Positions 33,931 through 42,251 of a DNA stretch of 64,000 bases are shown here, piece by piece. Each line of letters begins with the position of its first letter. The first letter of the stretch is position 1. A program made the translations under genes and the position numbers. Source of the stretch: Chryseobacterium indologenes (GTDB lineage: Bacteria > Bacteroidota > Bacteroidia > Flavobacteriales > Weeksellaceae); assembly GCF_018362995.1 (NCBI RefSeq), contig NZ_CP074372.1, forward strand, positions 806,001 to 870,000, given 5' to 3'. Below the pieces are notes generated by a model. The model ran no database searches, was not told the origin of the DNA, and saw nothing but the letters and a program-made list of their open reading frames with translations.

Positions 33931-34695
33931 GTTCAAAAGCTTGGGTAAATAATCTAATGCTAATGGATCTTTTGCCTTAAAATATCCTGGTCCTCTTTCC
34001 GGGATCCAAACATCATAAACAAATTTTCTAAATGTTGGTAATGCATCTATTGGGTACATTCTAGCATCTACATCAGGTCTACCATCTGGAAATGAATGTG
34101 GATATGTTTTATGAGTACCATCGTGAACAGAATCAGTGTCTTGAAGATATTTTGAAAACAATCTACCTACCGAAATATCTGGGTACATTCCCTTTCCGTC
34201 AATCCCTTTGTCTGGAATAGAATACCCTACTTTTTCCAACTCGGCATTTAGAGTTACAAAAAGCTCGCTAATTACTGAAAAGTAATTTCTATCAATTTTA
34301 TGAAAATTACCTTGATACCGTATATAAAAGTTAGGAGCTTGTGATCTATCTATCTTGCCATAAAACCCCTTCTTTCTTATTGAGGGAACTACCTCTTCAA
34401 ATAGCCATGTTTCAAAAGCCTCTGCAGAAGGTAATTGTGATTTAATAATTAACCTATAAACATTTGGTTCATTGATTAATAATACCTCCTGTTCTCCACT
34501 TTTTGTAGGGATACGGTGTTTTACCGTACCCCTTTCTTTACAATGTTGTCTAACGGCTTCCGAAGGTCTTTTGTATCCTAGTGTCTTAGCTACATCAGAT
34601 GCTGCAAACCATATCTCTCCATCAATTTCAACTGTTTTTATTTCATTTAACATTTGTTCTTCATCTGACTGATAATTGAAAATCTCTAATTGCAT
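33928..34695 (-). CDS. BRO-N domain antirepressor-like protein
   Basis: A 255-residue protein. Residues 15-110 form a BRO-N domain (EIWFAASDVAKTLGYKRPSE; LLINEPNVYRLIIKSQLPSA; FETWLFEEVVPSIRKKGFYG). The C-terminal 140 residues (DISVGRLFSKYLQDTDSVHD) are a separate domain I cannot name. BRO/KilA antirepressors bind DNA or the repressor and favour lytic growth. It is transcribed alone, against the late operon, with a near -7 box (minus CATATTTG at 34741-34734) and the TACGG palindrome just upstream of that box. Confidence 0.75.
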   Translation of the reverse strand: MQLEIFNYQSDEEQMLNEIKTVEIDGEIWFAASDVAKTLGYKRPSEAVRQHCKERGTVKHRIPTKSGEQEVLLINEPNVYRLIIKSQLPSAEAFETWLFEEVVPSIRKKGFYGKIDRSQAPNFYIRYQGNFHKIDRNYFSVISELFVTLNAELEKVGYSIPDKGIDGKGMYPDISVGRLFSKYLQDTDSVHDGTHKTYPHSFPDGRPDVDARMYPIDALPTFRKFVYDVWIPERGPGYFKAKDPLALDYLPKLLN

Positions 34696-34755
34696 GTCGT
34701 TTAATTTATTTCAGGTTTTTATGCCCGAATATACAAATATGCTACCACACTAAAT

Positions 34756-34769
34756 TACGGTTTCCCGTA
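34756..34769. promoter_or_regulatory. Palindrome TACGG-TTTC-CCGTA
   Basis: This 14-bp inverted repeat lies between the divergent antirepressor gene and the gene at 34852. The same TACGG-N4-CCGTA pattern occurs at 40986-40999 and 56419-56432, each upstream of phage cargo genes. It is a probable operator of one shared regulator. Confidence 0.6.
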
Positions 34770-34851
34770 GAGTTATTACTACATCATATCCATAAAATGT
34801 TTGCTTAAATAACTGAGCAAAGTTTTGTATCTTTACAATTAAATAAATACA

Positions 34852-35151
34852 ATGAATTTAGATCAACACATAACATTGACTTGCGAAAATGGGTTGTTAG
34901 ATAAAACAGAATTCGTTAAAGTTCAAGATCAAATACATGAAAAGAATTTCATGAACATGGAAGACTTCCATAGATTGTTGTATATCGGTTTTCCAATTGG
35001 AAGAGAATTGAAAAAACTAAAAGGAACTGAATATATTTCTGAAGTTCTACAACTTGTTAAGGATAAAAAAGTATCTGCAAGAAATTTTGTAGCTATAATT
35101 AAAAGTAATGTTTTCAATGATGGAATTTCAACAATACATCCATTAAATTGA
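34852..35151 (+). CDS. Hypothetical protein downstream of the shared palindrome
   Basis: A 99-residue soluble, mostly helical protein (MNLDQHITLTCENGLLDKTE), not recognised. A weak -7 box (TATCTTTA, 34829-34836) precedes it, and it ends before a double terminator, so it is its own transcription unit. It is probably lysogen-expressed cargo. Confidence 0.6.
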   Translation: MNLDQHITLTCENGLLDKTEFVKVQDQIHEKNFMNMEDFHRLLYIGFPIGRELKKLKGTEYISEVLQLVKDKKVSARNFVAIIKSNVFNDGISTIHPLN

Positions 35152-35177
35152 GCAATAGAGATATAAAAATATCATCA

Positions 35178-35283
35178 TTTATTCTTATCCTCGGAGAGAT
35201 CCGGGGATTTTGTATTTTTATAAAACTTGAACTTTAGAGTTCTACTTAATTTATGTTAAGCCTCCTTCGGGAGGTTTTTTTGT
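35178..35283 (+). terminator. Two successive terminators
   Basis: A stem TCCTCGGA/TCCGGGGA with one G-T pair lies near 35190, followed by TTTTGTATTTTT. A classic CCTCC-TTCG-GGAGG tetraloop hairpin at 35261-35274 is followed by seven T. They isolate the dinB-dnaE unit from upstream transcription. Confidence 0.8.
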
Positions 35284-35396
35284 GGATAACTTTTTTAATG
35301 CGTCAAGTTCTGTCGCCAAGCGGGTTTTGCTTTGCTGTTTAAGTGTTGGTACAAAAAATATCAATTTATTTTTTTATTGTTGGTTAAAAATATATC

Positions 35397-35404
35397 TAAT
35401 TTTG
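35397..35404 (+). promoter_or_regulatory. -7 box of dinB-dnaE
   Basis: TAATTTTG fits TAnnTTTG and ends 4 nt before the dinB ATG, so the message would be leaderless. A TTGTTGG lies about 19 nt upstream as -33. I see no LexA-like palindrome. Confidence 0.55.
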
Positions 35405-35408
35405 TCAA

Positions 35409-36557
35409 ATGGAACGGTCGATTGTACATATGGATCTGGATACATTTTTTGTATCCTGTGAGAGGCTTGTGAACTCAGAACTCAACGGAATTCCGCTGAT
35501 AATAGGCGGTGGAGATAGGGGAGTTGTGTCTTCATGTTCCTATGAAGCCCGGAAATTTGGTGTGCGTTCTGCTATGCCAATGCGAATGGCTTTGAGGCTT
35601 TGTCCTCAGGCTAGAGTGGTCAAAGGAGATATGGAATTGTACTCTAAAATGTCACATACCGTAACAGAAATTATCGAAGAAAAAGCTCCGGTTATGGAGA
35701 AGTCATCCATTGACGAATTTTATCTTGACTTGACTGGGATGGATAAATTTTTTGGAGCCTACAAGTGGACAAATGAATTGGGAGCAAAAATTGAGAAAGA
35801 AACAGGCCTTCCAATAAGTTATGCACTTTCAATTAATAAGACGGTAAGTAAAATCGGTACCGGAGAATCAAAACCGCATGGACATCGGGAAATTCCTTCC
35901 ATTGGAGTACATTCGTTTTTAAATCCTTTACCTATTAAAAAAATGCCGATGGTCGGCGATGCAACCTTTAGACTCCTTTCCAGAGTCGGGATAAGGACTA
36001 TAGGAACACTTTCTGAAATGCCTATTGAAGTACTGCAGCAGATGATTGGTAAAAACGGAACTGATCTTTGGAAGAAGGCAAATGGAATTGATGAATCTCC
36101 AGTTGTTGCTTACTCCGAAAGAAAATCTATTTCTAAAGAGAGAACGTTTAGCAGTGATACAATGGATATTATCGAAGTGAAGAGATTGATTTCAGGAATG
36201 GCTGAACAATTGGCACACCAGCTACGCCAAGAGAAATGGCTAACTGCTACAGTAGTGGTTAAGATTAGATACGCCAATTTTGATACAGAAACGAAACAAT
36301 GTCGTGTCGCTTATACTTCTGCAGATCATACACTTTCCCGAGCAGCTTTGGATCTTTTTGATAAAATATATTCACGACGTATGCGCTTAAGGCTTGTTGG
36401 ATTGAGGTTCACCGATTTGGTACACGGAAGCTACCAAATGAATTTATTTGAAGATACCGCCGAGTTAATGAGCCTTTATCAGGCAATGGATAATATAAAG
36501 AACAGATTCGGAAGTGCTTCTGTTGGTAGAGCGGTAGGGTTTGATTTTTTACATTAA
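35409..36557 (+). CDS. dinB: Y-family DNA polymerase (Pol IV-like)
   Basis: A 382-residue protein. The catalytic residues are visible: Asp9 in VHMDLDTFF and Asp102-Glu103 in SSIDEFYLDL. SYEARKFGVRSAMP is the usual finger element. Near the C-terminus QMNLFED resembles a beta-clamp binding motif. It copies damaged DNA with low fidelity. It is followed by dnaE after 9 bp, forming a translesion cassette with its own promoter, isolated by terminators. Confidence 0.93.
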   Translation: MERSIVHMDLDTFFVSCERLVNSELNGIPLIIGGGDRGVVSSCSYEARKFGVRSAMPMRMALRLCPQARVVKGDMELYSKMSHTVTEIIEEKAPVMEKSSIDEFYLDLTGMDKFFGAYKWTNELGAKIEKETGLPISYALSINKTVSKIGTGESKPHGHREIPSIGVHSFLNPLPIKKMPMVGDATFRLLSRVGIRTIGTLSEMPIEVLQQMIGKNGTDLWKKANGIDESPVVAYSERKSISKERTFSSDTMDIIEVKRLISGMAEQLAHQLRQEKWLTATVVVKIRYANFDTETKQCRVAYTSADHTLSRAALDLFDKIYSRRMRLRLVGLRFTDLVHGSYQMNLFEDTAELMSLYQAMDNIKNRFGSASVGRAVGFDFLH

Positions 36558-36566
36558 TGCACAAGT

Positions 36567-39500
36567 ATGTATTTGAATTGCCATTCATATCATAGTCTTA
36601 GGTATGGTACATTATCTATAGATGATTTAGTATCACAAGCATCATACTTGGGAATAAATGAGCTTGTGCTTACTGATATTAATACAATTACCGGCGTCTA
36701 TGAATTCAAAAAGAAATGTGAGTCAAAAGGGATAAAACCAATTGCAGGTGTCGAAATCAGAAAGGGCAGCGATCTATTATATATTACTATAGCAAAAGAG
36801 TTTGCTGGACTCGGAGAAGTAAACAAGATATTAACAGACTACAACTGTGATGGCATTGATTTACCCGAAAGACCAGACCTTAAACATAATTTTATCATTT
36901 ACTCTCTGCAAAAAAAGCCAGAGGTATTAAAGGAGAATGAGTACATTGGGTTAAGACTAGAGGAGTTAAATGTATTGATTCGGCCAGAATATAAGAAGCT
37001 TGTTTCAAAAATGGTAATCCTGCAGCCGGTTACATTTGCCACAAAAAAGGAATATAATTTACATTGTATTTTAAGGGCTATTGATAATAATACACTGTTG
37101 TCATTATTGCCACAGATGGAAACTTGTGAAAAATCTGAATACTTTAGATCTCCTGTATCAATCATGGATAGTTTCAAACACTATCCACAAATAATAGAGA
37201 ATACTCAAAAAATCTTAGCAGACTGCAGTTTTGAATTTGAATTTTCTACTCCACGAAATAAAAAACATTACACAGGCACAAAGGCCGATGATTTAAAGCT
37301 TTTGACAAGGCTAACGCATGCCGGCTTAGAAAGAAGGTATGGAAGGAATCATCCAGAGGCAAGGGCTCGTGTTGAGAAAGAATTAAAGGTAATTGATGAG
37401 TTAAATTTCAGTGGCTACTTTCTTATCACTTGGGACATTATCCGGTACAGTAATAGTATGGGATTTATGCATGTTGGACGGGGTAGTGGGGCGAATAGCA
37501 TTGTGGCCTATTGTCTTGGAATTACTGATATATGTCCTTTGGAACTAGATTTATATTTTGAAAGATTTCTGAATCTTAACAGGAAAAGTCCACCTGATTT
37601 TGATATAGACTGGAGCTGGCAGGAACGAGACATAATCTTAGATTACATTTTCAACCGATATGGAAAGAATCACGTAGCGTTCTGCGGGACAAATGTCGAG
37701 TTCAAATACCGTTCAATTATCAGGGAGGTCGGAAAGGCATACGGGCTTCCGAAAGAAGAGCTGGACGAACTGAGCAAAAACCCCGAAAGAGTATTTCGCG
37801 ATGAAATAGTTCAAAAGGTCCAGAAGTACGGGAAATTATTGGAAAAGTTTCCCAACCAACGAAGTATGCATGCTTGTGGTATTTTGATTTCAGAAGAGCC
37901 ATTAACGAATTTTACTGCGTTGGAAATGCCACCAAAAGGGTTTCCGATTGTTCAATGGGACATGCATGTGGCAGAAGAACTAGGGTTTGAAAAATTTGAT
38001 ATTCTTTCGCAACGAGGACTCGGTACTATTAATGATACAGTAAAGCTTATTGAAGAAAAGCGAGGAATTAAAGTTGATATTAAAGACACTACAATTTCCA
38101 AAGATGAACAAGTATGTAATGAGTTCTTAAGCCAAGGACGAACTATAGGCTGTTTCTATATTGAATCTCCGGCCATGCGTGGTCTTCTAAGGAGATTAAA
38201 ATGTGATAATTACAAAGTTCTGGTTGCCGCATCATCAATTATTCGTCCAGGAGTCGCGCAATCCGGGATGATGAGAGAGTATATTTTCAGACATAACAAT
38301 CCGAATCAATTTGAATATTTCCATAAAGTATTCGAGGAACAGCTGGGGGAGACATATGGGATTATGGTTTACCAGGAGGATGTAATAAAGATTGCGCTGC
38401 ATTTTGGTGGCTTGTCCGCCGCAGATGGTGACATTCTAAGAAGAGCGATGAGTGGGAAATACAGATCACTGGAAGCACTTCAGAAAGTAAAGGATCACTT
38501 TTTTGAATCCTGTAGGGAGCTTGGTCATTCTGAAGAGTTGAGTAGGGAAGTATATAGGCAGATAGAGTCATTTGCCGGATATTCTTTCTGTAAAGCACAT
38601 TCAGCATCATATGCAGTCGAAAGTTATCAGAGCCTTTATCTTAAAGTTTATTATCCGCTGGAGTTTATGGTTTCAGCTATCAATAATATGGGAGGTTTTT
38701 ACAGAACAGAAGTGTATGTCCATGAGGCTAAAATGTCCGGAGGAACTATACTTACTCCTTGTGTGAATAAAAGCGAATATGAAACAACAATCTATGGAAC
38801 AGAAATATATTTAGGGCTAATGCTTTTGGAAAAAGTTGAATCAAAAATAGCTCAGTTGATACCGGAGGAAAGGAGGAGAGCTGGAGATTATAAATCAATG
38901 GAAGACTTTATCAAGAGAATTCCAGTAGGTATAGAAACATTACAGATTCTTATATTCATCGGAGCATTTCGATTTACTGGAGTTCCAAAGAATGAACTGC
39001 TGTTAAAAGCTAGAGTACTTCTTGGGGATTTTAAACCAGAGCGAAGGTTTCAGACACTATTTGAAGAACCTGTAAAAGATTTTAAGTTTCCTGAATTGAA
39101 GCGAAATGTTTTTGAAGACGCTTTTGATGAAATTGAAATACTAAGTTTTCCGGTTTCCTGTAATCCTTTTGATCTTCTGCAGACAAAGTACAGAGGTCGT
39201 GTTATGGCTAAAGATTTAGTCAAATATCACAAAAGAGAGGTTAAGATGCTTGCATATCTGATCTCAAGAAAACACGTGCCTACTAAGAGAGGAGCAATGT
39301 ATTTTGGTACATGGATAGATGTAGAAGGAAATTATTTTGATACGGCGCACTTTCCGGATTGCCTTGAAAAATATCCATTTCAAGGTGGAGGATGCTATCT
39401 GCTGTTGGGCATTGTAGAAGTGGATTTCCATTTCCCAACTATTACTATCACAAAAATGGCAAAAATGCCATTCATACCAGATCCCAGATATTCTCATGAT

Positions 39501-39617
39501 GAAGAAAAGAAATATGAAGCACAGCAGCGCATCAAAGAAGATGTTAGCATGACTTTCCGCGCACCGTACCCGCAAGATCATGAGATCGGACTCCCGAGAA
39601 AAAGTGGTAGTACATAA
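36567..39617 (+). CDS. dnaE: DNA polymerase III alpha-like (DnaE family, error-prone type)
   Basis: A 1016-residue protein. The N-terminal PHP domain begins YLNCHSYHSLRYGTLSIDDL; the first metal His of the usual HVHS is replaced by Asn, so the domain looks degenerate. The polymerase core has GRGSGAN near residue 304 and PDFDID at 343-348. A C-terminal OB-like region follows, but the protein is shorter than host DnaE (about 1160) and lacks the extended tau-binding end. Pairing with dinB is like the ImuB-DnaE2 mutasomes and the dinB-dnaE pairs of Bacteroidota mobile elements. Confidence 0.9.
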   Translation: MYLNCHSYHSLRYGTLSIDDLVSQASYLGINELVLTDINTITGVYEFKKKCESKGIKPIAGVEIRKGSDLLYITIAKEFAGLGEVNKILTDYNCDGIDLPERPDLKHNFIIYSLQKKPEVLKENEYIGLRLEELNVLIRPEYKKLVSKMVILQPVTFATKKEYNLHCILRAIDNNTLLSLLPQMETCEKSEYFRSPVSIMDSFKHYPQIIENTQKILADCSFEFEFSTPRNKKHYTGTKADDLKLLTRLTHAGLERRYGRNHPEARARVEKELKVIDELNFSGYFLITWDIIRYSNSMGFMHVGRGSGANSIVAYCLGITDICPLELDLYFERFLNLNRKSPPDFDIDWSWQERDIILDYIFNRYGKNHVAFCGTNVEFKYRSIIREVGKAYGLPKEELDELSKNPERVFRDEIVQKVQKYGKLLEKFPNQRSMHACGILISEEPLTNFTALEMPPKGFPIVQWDMHVAEELGFEKFDILSQRGLGTINDTVKLIEEKRGIKVDIKDTTISKDEQVCNEFLSQGRTIGCFYIESPAMRGLLRRLKCDNYKVLVAASSIIRPGVAQSGMMREYIFRHNNPNQFEYFHKVFEEQLGETYGIMVYQEDVIKIALHFGGLSAADGDILRRAMSGKYRSLEALQKVKDHFFESCRELGHSEELSREVYRQIESFAGYSFCKAHSASYAVESYQSLYLKVYYPLEFMVSAINNMGGFYRTEVYVHEAKMSGGTILTPCVNKSEYETTIYGTEIYLGLMLLEKVESKIAQLIPEERRRAGDYKSMEDFIKRIPVGIETLQILIFIGAFRFTGVPKNELLLKARVLLGDFKPERRFQTLFEEPVKDFKFPELKRNVFEDAFDEIEILSFPVSCNPFDLLQTKYRGRVMAKDLVKYHKREVKMLAYLISRKHVPTKRGAMYFGTWIDVEGNYFDTAHFPDCLEKYPFQGGGCYLLLGIVEVDFHFPTITITKMAKMPFIPDPRYSHDEEKKYEAQQRIKEDVSMTFRAPYPQDHEIGLPRKSGST

Positions 39618-39741
39618 TATGTTTTTTAAAGTGATGTTGGAATAATAATATGATAATTAACACTGAAAAGATAAGGCATATTATTTTAAAATAATTTGTT
39701 AGATCCATAGAAATAGTATTCTTTTGTGATAAATATATACC

Positions 39742-40347
39742 ATGGACGAAGCATTAGAATTAATAAAAGAATTTAAACAAATTATTCACGACACATACGG
39801 TATGTATCATGATGCATATTCTGGATATCGGTTAATGTACCAAAATGTTATTGCTATGCAAAGTAAAGCCCTTTCAATAACTGGTCTCTCAATTGATGAA
39901 TTAGATCAGTCATCATGGATGTATGGCGAAGGAGAGCCACCGGAAGGTACCTTTCAATCTCTTCATACGGTAAGTCAAGGTGAATTAAAAGAGAGATTGC
40001 TGCCAGAAGGGCAAAATCATATAATACTTGGACATGTTGTGATTACACAAATTTATCAATATTGGAATGATAAATATAGAGGCGAAATAGAAACGGCTCT
40101 AAGTATGAAAAAGAACGATTTGAAAGCTAATGTATTTGGAGATATAAGATTAATGAGAAACTCAATTGTTCATCATAGAGCTATCTCCCTTAAAGAGATT
40201 GAGAAATGCAAAATATTCCAATGGTTTAAAGAAGGTGATCAAATTTCTTTTACGTCCGATCAAATAAAATTAATTATTGTTGGCTGTTTACAAGTTTTAG
40301 AAAAATTATCCATAGATATAGATGAACACAAAAACAACCCCTGTTAA
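39742..40347 (+). CDS. HEPN-like helical protein (candidate)
   Basis: A 201-residue, largely helical protein. Near residue 138 it has RNSIVHH, which fits the R-x4-H catalytic motif of HEPN ribonucleases. The rest (ELIKEFKQIIHDTYGMYHDA; VITQIYQYWNDKYRGEIETA) is helix-rich. I do not know a specific family. It is 124 bp after dnaE and ends at its own terminator, possibly defence cargo. The single motif is weak evidence. Confidence 0.5.
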   Translation: MDEALELIKEFKQIIHDTYGMYHDAYSGYRLMYQNVIAMQSKALSITGLSIDELDQSSWMYGEGEPPEGTFQSLHTVSQGELKERLLPEGQNHIILGHVVITQIYQYWNDKYRGEIETALSMKKNDLKANVFGDIRLMRNSIVHHRAISLKEIEKCKIFQWFKEGDQISFTSDQIKLIIVGCLQVLEKLSIDIDEHKNNPC

Positions 40348-40366
40348 TTCAGGGGCTTTATTTTGG
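40336..40366 (+). terminator. Terminator between convergent genes
   Basis: The hairpin ACCCCTG-TTAATT-CAGGGGCT is followed by TTATTTT. It ends the plus-strand accessory gene and abuts the end of the minus-strand early arm. Confidence 0.7.
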
Positions 40367-40576
40367 CAGCGTATAAGTGGTTCCGTTAAGGTGATTTAGT
40401 TTTACAATTTTATTTTTGCTTAAGAGGTTTTTGATTGCTTCATGAACAGCTTCATTGCTAACCCCTAATTCCTTGTCAAGTCCAAAAACTAGAAGTCCAT
40501 TTGCGTAACCGCTTCTCTTATGTTGCTCTATAACTTTTTCCAGTATTTTAGCTTCTATTTCTTCCATGTTTTCCAT
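40358..40576 (-). CDS. Winged-helix-like small protein
   Basis: A 72-residue protein with a helix-turn-helix-like segment (DKELGVSNEAVHEAIKNLLS) and a short wing (NKIVKLNHLNGTTYTL). It may be a DNA-binding regulator at the end of the early arm. No known family recognised. Confidence 0.6.
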   Translation of the reverse strand: MENMEEIEAKILEKVIEQHKRSGYANGLLVFGLDKELGVSNEAVHEAIKNLLSKNKIVKLNHLNGTTYTLPK

Positions 40577-40615
40577 GGGCTCAAAGATACGACACTTTGT
40601 ATATAAAATTAAACT

Positions 40616-40780
40616 TTAAGCTTCCGCATTCTTAGGTTTAAAATTCTTTCCAGCGCCTTGTCTTAGAAAGGTTATTTTACCTTGTGTTTGCTTTGCTTTT
40701 TCAAGAACTTCCATAGCTCTTGTACGTTCATTCATTCTACCTGCATGTGTGATACTACCTTGATTTTCAATTTTCTTCAT
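40616..40780 (-). CDS. Small basic protein, 54 residues
   Basis: A frame from ATG 40780 to TAA 40616-40618 encoding MKKIENQGSITHAGRMNERT and 34 more residues ending in KNAEA. It is basic, soluble and not recognised. It fills an otherwise empty stretch in the orientation of its neighbours. Confidence 0.55.
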   Translation of the reverse strand: MKKIENQGSITHAGRMNERTRAMEVLEKAKQTQGKITFLRQGAGKNFKPKNAEA

Positions 40781-40822
40781 GTTACAAGATAGTGAAAATA
40801 TATGAGAAAAGCAAATCCTAAG

Positions 40823-40951
40823 TCAGACAGAAAACATCCAGTAGAACAAAGCTATCATTCCTATTAAGCTAATCCAGGATACTACACCTATAATTCGCAT
40901 CTGCTTGTCTTTATGCCGGAATAACAGGCAGTCGTTAATAAATTCTTTCAT
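40823..40951 (-). CDS. Small single-TM protein, 42 residues
   Basis: A frame from ATG 40951 to TGA 40823-40825. A charged N-terminus (MKEFINDCLLFRHKDKQ) is followed by one membrane helix (IIGVVSWISLIGMIALFYWM). It is divergent from the GG-leader peptide gene across the region holding the TACGG palindrome, so it might be an immunity or partner protein; this is only positional. Confidence 0.5.
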   Translation of the reverse strand: MKEFINDCLLFRHKDKQMRIIGVVSWISLIGMIALFYWMFSV

Positions 40952-40985
40952 AGTTCTAATCTAATTAAGGTGAATAAATTATGCT

Positions 40986-40999
40986 TACGGAAATCCGTA
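40986..40999. promoter_or_regulatory. Palindrome TACGG-AAAT-CCGTA
   Basis: A perfect inverted repeat (extending to TTACGG/CCGTAA) between the small TM gene and the GG-leader peptide gene, centred about 51 bp upstream of the -7 box at 41044. It is the second copy of the shared motif. A half-degenerate copy, GGGTTTCCGTA, lies at 41268-41278 after the peptide gene. Confidence 0.6.
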
Positions 41000-41043
41000 A
41001 TAATTATTTTATTATGTTAAATCTCCAACCAGAGAATAATTAT

Positions 41044-41051
41044 TATATTTG
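41044..41051 (+). promoter_or_regulatory. -7 box of the GG-leader peptide gene
   Basis: TATATTTG is an exact TAnnTTTG match, 25 nt before the ATG at 41077. Confidence 0.6.
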
Positions 41052-41076
41052 AGCGTTAACAATTAAAACTAATACA

Positions 41077-41232
41077 ATGAAAAACTTAAAGAGAATCTCT
41101 AAGGAGAAATTAAAAAGCATTAATGGCGGTCAAAAATTATGCCCCCCTGGTTCTAAACCAATGCATTGTCCAGGTTCTGATAATCCTCAATGTTATTGGG
41201 ATACCAATACACTAGAATGCCCAGATTTTTAG
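41077..41232 (+). CDS. Bacteriocin-like double-glycine leader peptide
   Basis: A 51-residue precursor. The leader MKNLKRISKEKLKSINGG is a typical double-glycine leader cut by C39-peptidase ABC transporters. The predicted mature peptide is 33 residues with four Cys (LCPPG, MHCPG, QCYW, LECP). It resembles the family called bacteriocin-like protein in Chryseobacterium. It has its own promoter and terminator and stands in the opposite direction to the early operon, so it is moron cargo. No exporter is in the window; a host one would be needed. Killing activity is not shown by the sequence. Confidence 0.8.
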   Translation: MKNLKRISKEKLKSINGGQKLCPPGSKPMHCPGSDNPQCYWDTNTLECPDF

Positions 41233-41236
41233 ATTT

Positions 41237-41260
41237 AATCCCTCAATTAGAGGGATTTTT
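41237..41260 (+). terminator. Terminator of the GG-leader peptide gene
   Basis: The stem AATCCCTC/GAGGGATT with loop AATTA is followed by TTTTC, 4 bp after the stop codon. Confidence 0.8.
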
Positions 41261-41279
41261 CTATTGTGGGTTTCCGTAA

Positions 41280-41537
41280 TTAAATTAATTCAAAAACATG
41301 GAAAACAAATTCATGCTTTTGATAAGTCCCTATAAAAGTCATGGGGTTTTCAGGTAACGGATGCCCTGTTCCAATTAAAACAAAATTCCTCTCTACGATT
41401 TTACCATCAGTATCTACTTTGACCCAAATACAAGGAACGCCAAATTGAGTTTGTAAACTTAGTATTTCAGCGCCTTCTGGCATTTTTATTATCTGCTGAC
41501 TAATGTTTTTTAATTGATATTTATAAATTGTTTTCAT
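41280..41537 (-). CDS. DUF7352-type protein
   Basis: An 85-residue protein with the family pattern MKTIYKYQL, IKMPEGAEILSLQTQFGVPC and LIGTGHPLPE. These small beta proteins are common in phage early regions; no function is known to me. Two bases separate it from the upstream gene, typical of this tightly packed operon. Confidence 0.7.
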   Translation of the reverse strand: MKTIYKYQLKNISQQIIKMPEGAEILSLQTQFGVPCIWVKVDTDGKIVERNFVLIGTGHPLPENPMTFIGTYQKHEFVFHVFELI

Positions 41538-41539
41538 AT

Positions 41540-41728
41540 TTACAGTATTTCAAAGTTTACATTTACTTTTATGCACTTCCAGCCAAGCTTTCTGCATTCA
41601 TTCCAAGTCATAGAACCGCCTTCAAGAAAATTAGAAATACAAGACTTTCTTTCAAAGCTTATTGTGTGAGGCAATATTTCCCCTTTAGGATGCTGTATTA
41701 AATAGTAATTTTTAAATGTTGTTTTCAT
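41540..41728 (-). CDS. Small early protein, unknown
   Basis: A 62-residue protein (MKTTFKNYYLIQHPKGEILP) with two Cys and a Trp-rich end. Not recognised. It lies within the minus-strand operon with 2-bp spacing on both sides. Confidence 0.55.
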   Translation of the reverse strand: MKTTFKNYYLIQHPKGEILPHTISFERKSCISNFLEGGSMTWNECRKLGWKCIKVNVNFEIL

Positions 41729-41730
41729 AA

Positions 41731-42246
41731 TTAAACTATTTCGAATATTATCGTTTTCTCAGGGTTGAAAGTCCGGGATTCCGCTTCCATCCATTTATCC
41801 AAATCCTCGTAATATTCTTTTTCATCCCACTCCGGTGGATCATCCAAAATGTTTATATTATCATGATAACCATAGCTTTCTTTATCGGGATATTTAACCT
41901 TATTTCCACCCCAGATAAAGCCTTTTGATTCTATGGCGGAAATGAAGGATTCTAAAGCAGAAGTAAAATGATTATCTTCATTAACATAGTCTTTTGCTCC
42001 CCATGTCGGCATCCATTTAAATTCAATAAATCCCTTCGCAATATCCTCAGTAAGATCGGGGCCTAAGCAGATTAATTCATATTTCTGTGTATGATTTCCG
42101 CCGGTTATATCATTTAATTGGTTTTCTAATTCAACCGATTGTAAAACCTTTCCGGCATATTCTTTTAAACCATATTTTTTAATGACATAATTTCCATACT
42201 CCACAATAAGGAGTCTTTTATTTAAATTAAGTTCTAACTGTTTCAT
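41731..42246 (-). CDS. Early phage protein, unknown
   Basis: A 171-residue acidic protein (MKQLELNLNKRLLIVEYGNY; later DDPPEWDEKEYYEDLDKWME). No domain recognised. It is co-transcribed with its neighbours. Confidence 0.55.
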   Translation of the reverse strand: MKQLELNLNKRLLIVEYGNYVIKKYGLKEYAGKVLQSVELENQLNDITGGNHTQKYELICLGPDLTEDIAKGFIEFKWMPTWGAKDYVNEDNHFTSALESFISAIESKGFIWGGNKVKYPDKESYGYHDNINILDDPPEWDEKEYYEDLDKWMEAESRTFNPEKTIIFEIV

Positions 42247-42251
42247 GATTG

